From AC-32 sp963715575 (GTDB lineage: Bacteria > Actinomycetota > Thermoleophilia > Gaiellales > Gaiellaceae): a stretch of 64,000 nt of DNA. The stretch covers positions 1 through 64,000 of the forward strand of contig OY970250.1 in the NCBI GenBank assembly GCA_963715575.1, given 5' to 3'. The position numbers and the translations under genes are program-made. Below the pieces are notes generated by a model. That model was given only the letters and a program-made list of their open reading frames with translations, was not told where the DNA came from and made no database searches. Shown piece by piece: positions 42,220 through 50,154 of this stretch (position 1 is the stretch's first letter; each line of letters begins with the position of its first letter).

Positions 42220-42241
42220 GGGGGAACCGGGAGGTTCCCCC
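42220..42241. repeat. Palindromic GGGGGAACC element, copy 2
   Basis: Arms GGGGGAACC and GGTTCCCCC with a 4-nt GGGA loop, related to the copy near 5.1 kb. It lies in the gap between DAO and DHDPS-family genes. Confidence 0.6.
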
Positions 42242-42314
42242 GCATGTACTCCGCCGTGACCTCGGCGACCTCGGCGCCGTGGTCTCGGCGGCGTGCTTGG
42301 AGAAGAAGGGGGCA

Positions 42315-42341
42315 CGCGGGGGAAACCTGGTTTCCCCCGCG
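42315..42341. repeat. Palindromic GGGGGAAACC element, copy 3
   Basis: Perfect 13-bp arms CGCGGGGGAAACC and GGTTTCCCCCGCG around one T, 74 bp from copy 2. Longest of the three palindromes. Confidence 0.6.
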
Positions 42342-42371
42342 CGACCGATCCGTAGGCGAGGGAGGCGCCGG

Positions 42372-43199
42372 CTACGACGATTCGAGCCACGCGTCCAGCT
42401 CGCGCTTCTCGGTCGCGTTCAGCGTGCGCAGCGGGGCGCGCACGTCCTCGCGCACGGGCACTCCGCGCCGGCCCAGCACGTACTTGGCCGCCGCCTGGAA
42501 CGGAAAGCGGTCGAGCTCGCCCCGAAGCGCGTCCGAGTCGCCCCCGCCGTCGCGGACGAGCGCGACCACGTGCTCGGGATAGACCGCCGCGAGCCCCGAG
42601 ACCGCGCCGGCTGCCCCGCGTTCCAGCCCGGCGCGGACGAGCGCCTCTGCGCCGACGAAGACGTCCAGCCCGTCGAGCAGGTACGGCTCCACGGCCTCCA
42701 ACGGCTTGTCCGACACCTTCAGCCCGGCGAAGTTGGAGGCGCGCTCGCGCAGCCGCTCGAGCACGCGCACCGGCACCGCGTAGCCGCTGCGCGCCTTGAA
42801 CTCGTAGACGTAGAACGGCACCGGCTCGGCGGCGCGGGCGGCGGCGGCGAGGTGCTCGAGCAGGGCCCCGTCGTCGAGCGGGTAATACGGCGGCGAGATC
42901 ACAGCCACGCCGGCAGCGCCCGCGGCGGCGGCGTGCTCGGCGAGCGCGCACGTCTCGGCGGACGTCTGCGCGCCGCAATGGACGATCACGGGCAGCGGGC
43001 CGTCGAGGAAGAGCTCGGCCGCGCGCCGCCGCTCGACCGCCGAGAGCAGGATCCCCTCGCCGGTCGTGCCCAGCGCGAGGATGCCGTCGAGCCCGGCCTC
43101 GGCCAGGAACTCCAGATACGGCCGGAAGGCCTCCTCGTCGAGGGCGGCTCCATCGTCGCGGAGCGGCGTGAGGGCGGCGGCGAGCGCTCCACGCAACAT
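42372..43199 (-). CDS. DHDPS/NAL-family aldolase
   Basis: A 275-residue class I aldolase-family lyase. ALTPLRDDGA, LGTTGEG and the Schiff-base lysine in NFAGLKVSDK are present, with the tyrosine of the YVYEF segment in the usual place. Family members act on pyruvate or oxo acids (dihydrodipicolinate, N-acetylneuraminate, hydroxyproline-pathway deaminase and others); the motif set does not choose. The ATG is spaced 7 nt from TAGAGT, a leaderless promoter shared with the divergent hydratase gene. Confidence 0.88.
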   Translation of the reverse strand: MLRGALAAALTPLRDDGAALDEEAFRPYLEFLAEAGLDGILALGTTGEGILLSAVERRRAAELFLDGPLPVIVHCGAQTSAETCALAEHAAAAGAAGVAVISPPYYPLDDGALLEHLAAAARAAEPVPFYVYEFKARSGYAVPVRVLERLRERASNFAGLKVSDKPLEAVEPYLLDGLDVFVGAEALVRAGLERGAAGAVSGLAAVYPEHVVALVRDGGGDSDALRGELDRFPFQAAAKYVLGRRGVPVREDVRAPLRTLNATEKRELDAWLESS

Positions 43200-43206
43200 G
43201 CCGTCA

Positions 43207-43216
43207 ACTCTACGAT
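43207..43216. promoter_or_regulatory. Bidirectional leaderless promoter pair
   Basis: Overlapping hexamers in the 25-bp divergent gap: TAGAGT on the minus strand, 7 nt before the aldolase ATG, and TACGAT on the plus strand, 8 nt before the hydratase ATG. Neither gene has a Shine-Dalgarno. Confidence 0.5.
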
Positions 43217-43224
43217 GCACGCCG

Positions 43225-43983
43225 ATGCAGGCGCTCAGGGTCGAACAGGACGGCGATCTCCTCCGCGTCACGATGGCGCGGCCCGCGCGGCGGAACGCCT
43301 TCGACGCCGAGCTGATCGCGGAGCTGACCGACGCCTTCGGGGCGATCGGCGACGACGTGCGCGCCGTGCTCCTGGCGGGTGAGGGTCAGAGCTTCTCCGC
43401 AGGCGCTGACGTCGACTGGATGCGCAGCTCGATCGAGCTCAGCTACGAGGAGAACGTCGCCGACGCACGGCGGCTGCGGATGATGCTGGAGGCGATCGAC
43501 TCCTGTCCGGCGCCCGTCGTGGCGCGCGTGCACGGCCATGCGCTCGGCGGCGGCTGCGGCCTGGTCGCGTGCTCGGACATCGTGATCGCGGCGCCCGATG
43601 CGGTGTTCGCCTTCTCGGAGGTGAAGCTCGGGATCATCCCGGCGGTGATCTCGCCGTACGCGCTGGCGAAGATCGGACCGAGCGCGGCGCGACGGTACTT
43701 CGTCACCGGCGAGCGCTTCGACGCCGCCACCGCGCTGCGGATCGGGCTGTTGCACGAGGTGGCGGCCGACCTCGACGCGGCCGTCGAGGCGGTCGTCGCC
43801 GAGCTGCGCAGCGCAGGGCCCGAGGCAGTGCGGCACGCGAAGAAGCTCGTGCTCGAGCGGCCCGACGGCCTGGCCACCGAGCGGCGGATCGCCCAGCGGC
43901 GGACGAGCGAAGAGGGCCAGGAGGGCCTGCGGGCCTTCCTCGAGAAGCGCGACCCGTCGTGGGCATCCAAAAGCTCCTCGTAG
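43225..43983 (+). CDS. Enoyl-CoA hydratase/isomerase
   Basis: A 252-residue crotonase-fold enzyme. The oxyanion-hole regions read QSFSAGADVDWM and HGHALGGGCGLVACSDIVIA, and the catalytic helix is FSEVKLGIIPAVISPY. Only the glutamate of SEVKLG is present at the usual acid position, which resembles methylglutaconyl-CoA hydratase and related members rather than the two-glutamate mammalian hydratase. Beside the methylcrotonyl-type carboxylase alpha gene, which it overlaps by 25 bp, a role in leucine breakdown is plausible but not proved. Confidence 0.88.
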   Translation: MQALRVEQDGDLLRVTMARPARRNAFDAELIAELTDAFGAIGDDVRAVLLAGEGQSFSAGADVDWMRSSIELSYEENVADARRLRMMLEAIDSCPAPVVARVHGHALGGGCGLVACSDIVIAAPDAVFAFSEVKLGIIPAVISPYALAKIGPSAARRYFVTGERFDAATALRIGLLHEVAADLDAAVEAVVAELRSAGPEAVRHAKKLVLERPDGLATERRIAQRRTSEEGQEGLRAFLEKRDPSWASKSSS

Positions 43984-45566
43984 CGAACCGGGGCGAGATC
44001 GCGCTGCGGGTCTTCCGGGCCTGCCGCGGGCTCGGGATCGCGACCGTGGCCGTGGCGCCCGAGGACGACTCCGGCTCGCTGCACGCGCACTCGGCCGACG
44101 AGACGGTCCGCATTTCCTCGTACCTCGACGCCGGCGAGCACGTGCGCGCCGCCCGGGAGGCCGGCGCCGACGCGATCCATCCCGGTTACGGCTTCCTCGC
44201 CGAGAACGCCGACTTCGCCGGGGCGGTCGAGGCGGCGGGCCTGACCTGGGTCGGGCCTCCACCGGCCGCGTTGCGCGCGGGCGGGGACAAGCTCGAGGCG
44301 AAGCGGATCGCGCGCGAGGCCGGCGTGCAGGTCGTGCCCGAGGGCGAGCCGGAGGAGATCGGCTTCCCGCTCGTGGTCAAGGCCGCGGCGGGCGGCGGCG
44401 GTCGCGGGATGCGGGTCGTGCGCCAGCAGGACGAGCTGGACGAGGCGCTTGCGGCCGCGCAACGCGAGGCGAAGGCGGCCTTCGGTGACGACCGCGTCTT
44501 CTGCGAGCGCTACGTCGAGCGGCCGCGACACGTCGAGATCCAGCTGCTCGGCGACTCGCAGGGCACGATCGTCGCGCTCGGCGAGCGCGAGTGCTCGGTA
44601 CAGCGCCGCCACCAGAAGGTGCTCGAGGAGGCGCCCTCCCCCGCGCTCGACCCGCAGCTGCGCGCGCGGATGAGCGACGCCGCGGTCGCGTTCGCGCGGG
44701 CGATCGGCTACCGCTCGGCGGGCACGGCCGAGTTCATGCTCGACGGGCGCGACTTCTGGTTCCTGGAGCTGAACGGCCGCATCCAGGTCGAGCATCCGGT
44801 CACCGAGCTCGTCAGCGGCGCCGACCTGGTCGCGGAGCAGCTCCGAATCGCACAGGGCGAGCCGCTCTCGGCCGAGCCCCGCCTGGTCGGGCACGCCGTC
44901 GAGGTTCGCCTCTACGCGGAGGACCCGAAGACGTTCCTGCCGCAGACCGGGAAGCTCGAGCGGCTACGGCTACCCGGCGGGATCCGCGTGGACGCCGGCG
45001 TCGAGGAGGGCGATGAGATCGGCACCGCCTACGACCCGCTGATCGCCAAGCTGATCGCGCACGGCTCGACGCGCGAGGACGCCCTCGACCGGCTGGCGGC
45101 GGCGCTCGCCGAGACCGAGGTCGGCGGCGTGGTCACGAACCTGCCCTTCCTGCGCTGGCTGGTCGCGCACCCGGCCCTCCGCGCAGGCGAGACGACGACC
45201 GCCTTCCTGACCGAGCACCCGCCGCTCTCGGCCCCGCCGCTACGCCTGCCGGACCGACCGTGGCGCGGCGGCTTCCGGCTCAACCTGCCCGTGCCGCCGC
45301 CTGCACCGCCGCCGGATCCGGAGACGTCGGTCGAGCACGGCGCCCACGAGCAGAGCTCGCTCAGCGCGCCGATGCCCGGCACGGTGATCAAGGTGCTGGT
45401 CGGCGAGGGCGACCGCGTCCAGCCGCGCCAGCCGCTGGTCGTGCTCGAGGCGATGAAGATGGAGACGCCGGTCGTCTCGCCGTACGAGGCGGTCGTGCGC
45501 GCCGTGCATGTGGCCGAGGGCGACCGCGTCGCCGGCGGCACGGTGCTCGTCGAGCTCGAGGAATGA
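43959..45566 (+). CDS. Biotin carboxylase/biotin carrier alpha subunit
   Basis: A 535-residue fusion of biotin carboxylase (about 1-445) and biotinyl domain (about 460-535). The ATP-grasp glycine loop is AAAGGGGRGM, the ADP/bicarbonate region reads ERECSVQRRHQKVLEEAPSP, and the active site is LELNGRIQVEHPVTE, where most relatives have N-T-R. The biotin attachment motif is EAMKMETPV. It is short for an acyl-CoA carboxylase alpha subunit, lacking most of the middle BT domain that mediates subunit contacts. The start is GTG, overlapping the hydratase. It pairs with the beta subunit upstream. Confidence 0.93.
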   Translation: MGIQKLLVANRGEIALRVFRACRGLGIATVAVAPEDDSGSLHAHSADETVRISSYLDAGEHVRAAREAGADAIHPGYGFLAENADFAGAVEAAGLTWVGPPPAALRAGGDKLEAKRIAREAGVQVVPEGEPEEIGFPLVVKAAAGGGGRGMRVVRQQDELDEALAAAQREAKAAFGDDRVFCERYVERPRHVEIQLLGDSQGTIVALGERECSVQRRHQKVLEEAPSPALDPQLRARMSDAAVAFARAIGYRSAGTAEFMLDGRDFWFLELNGRIQVEHPVTELVSGADLVAEQLRIAQGEPLSAEPRLVGHAVEVRLYAEDPKTFLPQTGKLERLRLPGGIRVDAGVEEGDEIGTAYDPLIAKLIAHGSTREDALDRLAAALAETEVGGVVTNLPFLRWLVAHPALRAGETTTAFLTEHPPLSAPPLRLPDRPWRGGFRLNLPVPPPAPPPDPETSVEHGAHEQSSLSAPMPGTVIKVLVGEGDRVQPRQPLVVLEAMKMETPVVSPYEAVVRAVHVAEGDRVAGGTVLVELEE

Positions 45567-45872
45567 CTAGAAGAGCTTCTGGAGCTTCATCGCCTGGCCC
45601 ATGTCGCCGCTCACCTTGAGCTTGCCGGACATGTAGGCCGCGGTCGGGTTCTGCTCGCCCCTGGCGATCCTCATGAACGTCTCGTCCGAGGTCGAGATGG
45701 TCGTGTCGGCCTCACCGCCGTCCTCGGTGACGGTCACCTTGCCGTCGTCCACGTCGACGTGCCACGATCCGGCGCCGTCGATGTCGAACTTGTAGCTCGC
45801 GGTCATCCCCTTCGCCTTGGCGGGGTCGACACGCGTCTCGAGCGACTCGAAGAACTCTCTCGGGCTGTCCAT
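45567..45872 (-). CDS. SCP2 sterol-binding domain protein
   Basis: A 101-residue single SCP2 domain, a lipid/acyl-CoA-binding fold. Markers: YKFDIDGAGSWHVDVDDGKV, DTTISTSDETFMRIARGEQN and the closing KLKVSGDMGQAMKLQKLF. In the acyl-CoA context it may shuttle CoA esters. It starts 10 nt after the MFS gene on the same strand and converges with the carboxylase alpha gene. Confidence 0.9.
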   Translation of the reverse strand: MDSPREFFESLETRVDPAKAKGMTASYKFDIDGAGSWHVDVDDGKVTVTEDGGEADTTISTSDETFMRIARGEQNPTAAYMSGKLKVSGDMGQAMKLQKLF

Positions 45873-45879
45873 CGGCGCG

Positions 45880-45885
45880 AGCCTA
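45880..45885 (-). promoter_or_regulatory. Possible leaderless -10 for the SCP2 gene
   Basis: TAGGCT on the minus strand, 7 nt before ATG. Its TAG is also the stop codon of the MFS gene, so evidence is weaker than at divergent sites. Confidence 0.3.
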
Positions 45886-47058
45886 CAGAACAGGCTCGGG
45901 CTCGAGGCGACGCTGCGGACGCGTCGAGGGCAGGAGCGCGGCGAGCGCGAGCGCGACGAGGGGCGCCGCAGCCGCTGCGTACATTGCCGCCTGCAGGTCG
46001 ACCGAGTCCGCGAGCGCGCCGAGCCCGACCGCGGCGATCCCGCCCAGCCCGATCGAGAGGCCGATCGACAGGCCCGAAGCCATGCCAATCCGCCGCGGTA
46101 GGTACTCCTGCGCCATCACCATCGTCACCCCGAAGGTCGAGATCACGCAGACCCCGACGAGCTCCAGCGCGATCGCGCCGGGGATGCCGCCGACGAGCAC
46201 GTAGGCGAGGATCAACGGCGCCGTCGCTGCCAGGCTCGCGATCAGCACCGGTCGTCTCCCGAGCCGGTCGGCCAGCGGCCCGGCAGCCAGCGTGCCGAGC
46301 CCACCCGCCAACAGCATCAGCGAGAGCAGGTGGGAACCGTGCGCCTTCGAGTGGCCGAGCGAGACCTCCCAGAGCGGTACGAACGTGATCAGCCCGAACC
46401 AGGCGACGCTGCGGAAGGCGATCACGCCGAGCAGCAGGGCGAGCGCGCCCGGCCGGTCCTCCCCGCTCGCGGCGGCGCCCGTGCCGGGCTTGGGCACGAA
46501 GCTCGACAGGAATGGCAGCACGACCAGCAGCGCCAGCGCGACGCCGAGCACGGGCAACGCCAGCAGGAGGCCGCCGGTCAGGCCGAGCGCCAGCACGAGC
46601 GGCGTCGTCGCGGTCGGGCCCAGCGCGTAGCCGATGTTCCCGCCGATCGAGAAAAGGCTCATCCCGCTCGCCCGCTTGGCGCCGCTGGCGTAGGCGGCGA
46701 ACTTCGAGCCCTCCGGGTGGTACGCGGCGACGCCGAGCCCGGAGACCACCACGAGCAGCAGCACGAGCCAGTACGCCGGGGCGGCCGCGGCGAGCGCGAT
46801 CCCGATCCCGGCGAGCGCGACTCCGCCCGGCAGCAGCCAGAGGGCGCCGCGGCGGTCCGACCAGGCGCCGAAGAGCGGCTGCACGAGCGACGACGAAGCC
46901 GTCGAGGCGAGCATCACGACCGCGGCGAGCGTGTACGAGAGCCGGAAGCGGTCGACCATGAACGGCAGCAGCGCCGGCAGCGCGCCGTTGGCGAAGTCCG
47001 TGGCGCAGTGCCCCGCCGAGAGCACCGCCATCGCCCGCCTGTCGAGCTCGGCCCGCAC
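45883..47058 (-). CDS. MFS transporter (fosmidomycin-resistance-like family)
   Basis: A 391-residue transporter with 12 predicted helices. The N-terminal GHCATDFANGALPALLPFMV closely matches the Fsr-type MFS family start, and FGAWSDRRGALWLLPGG is the loop 2-3 motif. Fsr-like carriers export small hydrophilic drugs, but the substrate here is unknown. GTG start with TAGGCT 6 nt upstream. It is divergent from the FAD oxidoreductase and followed by the SCP2 gene. Confidence 0.88.
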   Translation of the reverse strand: MRAELDRRAMAVLSAGHCATDFANGALPALLPFMVDRFRLSYTLAAVVMLASTASSSLVQPLFGAWSDRRGALWLLPGGVALAGIGIALAAAAPAYWLVLLLVVVSGLGVAAYHPEGSKFAAYASGAKRASGMSLFSIGGNIGYALGPTATTPLVLALGLTGGLLLALPVLGVALALLVVLPFLSSFVPKPGTGAAASGEDRPGALALLLGVIAFRSVAWFGLITFVPLWEVSLGHSKAHGSHLLSLMLLAGGLGTLAAGPLADRLGRRPVLIASLAATAPLILAYVLVGGIPGAIALELVGVCVISTFGVTMVMAQEYLPRRIGMASGLSIGLSIGLGGIAAVGLGALADSVDLQAAMYAAAAAPLVALALAALLPSTRPQRRLEPEPVL

Positions 47059-47064
47059 GACTCG

Positions 47065-47070
47065 AGCCTA
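47065..47070 (-). promoter_or_regulatory. Leaderless -10 element for the MFS gene
   Basis: TAGGCT on the minus strand, 6 nt before GTG, in a divergent gap where it cannot be a stop codon. Confidence 0.5.
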
Positions 47071-47145
47071 GCTGCGGAAAACCCGTAGCCCGATCAGGGG
47101 TCGCGCCGATGTCGGGGCGGCGTCGCACGGCAACCATGGCGCGTA

Positions 47146-48324
47146 ATGACCAAGGTCCTGATCGTCGGCGGAGGCGTCGCAGCCCTCGAGGCCGCGCTGG
47201 CCCTGCACGAGCTGGCGCCGGAGCTCGCGCAGGTCGAGCTCGTGGCGCCGGACACCCACTTCGTCTACCGCCCATTGTTCGTCACCGGCGAACGCCGGTC
47301 GTTTCCGCTGGAGCGCCTGACGGAAGCCGCCGGCGCGACGCTGCGCAAGGGGATCGTGACGGCCGTCGATGCGGAGGAGCACCTGGTCTTCACCTCCGAA
47401 GGCGAGGAGCTGACGTTCGACCTCCTGCTGCTCGCGCCCGGCGCGATTCCGACTGCCGCTCTCCCCGGCGCCCTCTGCTTCCGGGGCGCGGACGAAGCGG
47501 CGGTCCTGGCGCAGATGATCGAGGACGCCCTGGCGGGCAACGTCGACCGTTTCGTCTTCGCGATTCCGAGCGGCGCCCGCTGGGCGCTGCCGCTCTACGA
47601 GCTCGCCCTCCTCACGCGGGCGCACCTCGTCGACGACTTCGCGGCGGGTGTCAGCGTCACGATCGTCACGCCCGAAGACGCGCCGCTCGAGCTGTTCGGC
47701 GCGGCGGCGAGCTCGGCGATCGGGGAGCTGCTCGAGGATCGCAGCATCGAGCTCGTGCCAGGCACGACGCCGCTCTCGTTTGCCGCAGGCGCGCTGCAGA
47801 TCGCACCGGGAGGCTCGATCCCGGCAGACCGGGTCGTGGCGCTGCCACGCCTCGAAGGCCCGCGCCTCAACGGTGTCTTCTCCGACCAGCAAGGCTTCTT
47901 CCCGACCGACCCCTTCGGACAGGTCCACGGCGAGGTGGACATCTGGGCCGCCGGCGATGCGACCAGCTTCCCGCTCAAGCAGGGCGGGATCGCCGCCCAG
48001 CAGGCCGACGCCGCAGCCGAGTCGATCGCCGCGCGCGCCGGTGCGACGCTCGAGCCGAGCCCCTTCCGGCCGGTGCTCCGCGGGCTGCTGCTGACCGGGA
48101 TGAGCCCGCGCTTCCTGCGGGCCGAGGGGAGCCCCGCCGTCTCGCTCGTCGACACCGAGCCACTCTGGTGGCCGCCGGCCAAGATCGTCGGCCGCCATCT
48201 CGCGCCCTTCCTGGCCCAGTACCTCGGGCTCTCCGAGCTGCTGCCGGACGCGGCGCGCGAGTCGGCCGTGCAGGTCGAGATCGAGCTCGATCCCGCGGCG
48301 CACGGAATCTGGTCGGAGGTTTAG
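47146..48324 (+). CDS. FAD-dependent pyridine nucleotide oxidoreductase (NDH-2/SQR-like)
   Basis: A 392-residue flavoprotein with two Rossmann folds. The FAD site is MTKVLIVGGGVAALEAALAL, and the second FAD motif is VDIWAAGDATSFPLKQGGIA. The NAD motif region around FVFAIPSGARWALPLYELAL is only weakly conserved, which resembles sulfide:quinone reductase and NDH-2 relatives. The disulfide cysteines of SQR are absent, so sulfide oxidation is unlikely. No clear Shine-Dalgarno. It converges with a small gene, overlapping by 4 bp. Confidence 0.87.
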   Translation: MTKVLIVGGGVAALEAALALHELAPELAQVELVAPDTHFVYRPLFVTGERRSFPLERLTEAAGATLRKGIVTAVDAEEHLVFTSEGEELTFDLLLLAPGAIPTAALPGALCFRGADEAAVLAQMIEDALAGNVDRFVFAIPSGARWALPLYELALLTRAHLVDDFAAGVSVTIVTPEDAPLELFGAAASSAIGELLEDRSIELVPGTTPLSFAAGALQIAPGGSIPADRVVALPRLEGPRLNGVFSDQQGFFPTDPFGQVHGEVDIWAAGDATSFPLKQGGIAAQQADAAAESIAARAGATLEPSPFRPVLRGLLLTGMSPRFLRAEGSPAVSLVDTEPLWWPPAKIVGRHLAPFLAQYLGLSELLPDAARESAVQVEIELDPAAHGIWSEV

Positions 48325-48620
48325 CTGGCCAGGCCCGCCGGCTGCTCGGCCGGCAGGTGCTCGTCGATCAGCGCGTGCCCGAGCTCCCACTGGGCACGGG
48401 CGATCTGGATCCGATTCTTCTCGAGCACAGCCTCGCTCGCGCCGGATTCGCGCAGCGCCTGGCGCTCGGAGACGAGCTCCGCCACGCGCAGGGTCAGGGC
48501 CTCCACGCTCGCGGCGGCACGACGCCGTCGAAAACGGGCCGTCCGCAGGTGCCGCAGTGACATGCCGCGTGCCACGCGCGGCTTATCGGCAGCCCCGCAC
48601 ACGAGGTAAAGCCCCCTCAT
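48321..48620 (-). CDS. Small helical protein of unknown function
   Basis: A 99-residue protein; the folded core is ASVEALTLRVAELVSERQAL then EAVLEKNRIQIARAQWELGH, a helical hairpin, preceded by an arginine-rich stretch. The longer ATG was kept because TAGCCT lies 8 nt upstream, as at other leaderless genes here; an internal ATG would give 80 residues. No family name is known to me. It is divergent from pepA. Confidence 0.6.
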   Translation of the reverse strand: MRGLYLVCGAADKPRVARGMSLRHLRTARFRRRRAAASVEALTLRVAELVSERQALRESGASEAVLEKNRIQIARAQWELGHALIDEHLPAEQPAGLAS

Positions 48621-48628
48621 GAGGCGGC

Positions 48629-48654
48629 AGGCTACGAAGGCAGTCGGCTAGCAT
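48629..48654. promoter_or_regulatory. Divergent leaderless promoter pair upstream of pepA
   Basis: TAGCCT on the minus strand lies 8 nt before the small gene's ATG, and TAGCAT on the plus strand 9 nt before the pepA ATG, within a 43-bp gap lacking Shine-Dalgarno sites. Confidence 0.4.
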
Positions 48655-48663
48655 CGCGCGGCC

Positions 48664-50154
48664 ATGCGAGTCGAGGTCAAGGCGGTCGCGCCGGAGCAGG
48701 TGGAAGCGGACGTCGTCGCGGTACCCCTGGCCGGTGACGACAAGCTGGCCGGCGCCGCCGCGGAGCTGGATTCGAAGCTCGACGGACTGCTCGGGCGACT
48801 CGCCGCCGACGGCGAGCTGAAGGGCGAGGCCGGCCGCGTCTCGATCGTGCACGTCGACGGCAAGCTCGGCGCGCGCCGCGTGGCGGTCGCCGGGCTCGGG
48901 CCGCGGGAGGAGATCGACGCCGACGCCCTGCGTACCGCCGCGGCCGCTGTCGCCCGCGAGACCGGCGGCTACGCCGAGATCGTCGCGTGGGCGGTCGACG
49001 GCGGGCTGGAGCTTCCCGCCGAAGAGCAGGCGCGGGCGCTCGTGGAAGGCACGGCCATCGGCAGCTACGAGCCCGCGCGCTGGAAGCAGGACGAGGCGAA
49101 GCCGAAGCTCTCGTCGCTCGTCCTCCTCGGCTCAGCGGACGGCCTGGAAGCTGCAGCCGAGCGCGTGGCGACCGTGGCGGAGTGGACGAACCGCGCTCGC
49201 GACCTCGTCAACAGCCCGCCGAACGAGACCACCCCGGAGCGGCTCGCCGAGCGCGCGCAGGAGATCGCGTCATCGGTCGAGCACGTCAGCGCCGAGGCGC
49301 TCGAGCCCGACGAGATCACGAAGCTCGGGATGGGCGCGCTGGCCGCGGTCGCGCAGGGCAGCGACAACCCCGCCCGGCTCGTGGTGCTGCGCTACGACCC
49401 GCCCGAGCCGGCCCGCGGCGACCTCGTGCTCGGCCTGGTCGGCAAGGCGATCACCTTCGACACCGGAGGCATCTCGCTCAAGCCCTCGCTGCACATGGAG
49501 GACATGAAGGGCGACATGGCCGGCGGCGCGGCCGTGATCGAGGCCACGGGCGCGATCGCCGAGCTCGGCTTGCCCGTGCGCGTGCTGACCGTCGCGGCCG
49601 CCACGGAGAACATGCCGAGCGGCCACGCCTACCGGCCCGGCGACATCATCACGGCCGCCAACGGCAAGACGATCGAGATCACGAACACCGACGCCGAGGG
49701 CCGCCTCGTGCTCGCCGACGCGCTCTGGTACGCGCGGGAGCAGGGCGCCACGCACGTGCTCGACCTCGCGACGCTGACCGGAGCGATGGAGGTCGCGCTC
49801 GGCGACCTCTACGCGGGTGTCTTCGCCAACGACGAGGCCTGGCGCGACGAGATCCTGGCCGCAGCCGAGGCGAGCGGCGACCACATCTGGCCCTTCCCGA
49901 TGCACCCGCGCTACCGCCGCTACGTCGACTCCGTCTTCGCCGACCTGAAGAACTCGTCCGACCTGCGTCAGGCCGGCGCCGTGCTCGCGGCCAAGTTCCT
50001 GGAGGAGTTCGCCGGCGAGGGCCCGTGGGCGCACGCCGACATCGCCGGCCCGGCCTTCCTCGAGCGCTCGCGCGGCGACTACCTCAGCCAGCGCGGCGGC
50101 ACGGGCTACGGCGTGCGGCTGATCGTCGAGCTCGCCACGCGCCTCTCCGAGTGA
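48664..50154 (+). CDS. pepA: Leucyl aminopeptidase (M17)
   Basis: A 496-residue cytosolic M17 aminopeptidase that removes N-terminal amino acids using two metal ions. The N-terminal macro-like domain precedes the catalytic domain. The metal and catalytic core reads GKAITFDTGGISLKPSLHME, DMKGDMAGGAAV and the family signature NTDAEGRLVLADAL with the bridging aspartate and glutamate. The stop overlaps the GTG of the acyl-CoA dehydrogenase gene, so peptide breakdown and acyl-CoA oxidation are transcriptionally linked. Confidence 0.96.
   Translation: MRVEVKAVAPEQVEADVVAVPLAGDDKLAGAAAELDSKLDGLLGRLAADGELKGEAGRVSIVHVDGKLGARRVAVAGLGPREEIDADALRTAAAAVARETGGYAEIVAWAVDGGLELPAEEQARALVEGTAIGSYEPARWKQDEAKPKLSSLVLLGSADGLEAAAERVATVAEWTNRARDLVNSPPNETTPERLAERAQEIASSVEHVSAEALEPDEITKLGMGALAAVAQGSDNPARLVVLRYDPPEPARGDLVLGLVGKAITFDTGGISLKPSLHMEDMKGDMAGGAAVIEATGAIAELGLPVRVLTVAAATENMPSGHAYRPGDIITAANGKTIEITNTDAEGRLVLADALWYAREQGATHVLDLATLTGAMEVALGDLYAGVFANDEAWRDEILAAAEASGDHIWPFPMHPRYRRYVDSVFADLKNSSDLRQAGAVLAAKFLEEFAGEGPWAHADIAGPAFLERSRGDYLSQRGGTGYGVRLIVELATRLSE

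Noticed and set aside
43962..43983. Frameshift between the enoyl-CoA hydratase and carboxylase alpha genes
   Set aside because: The 25-bp overlap is an ordinary gene overlap; both proteins are complete with normal ends.
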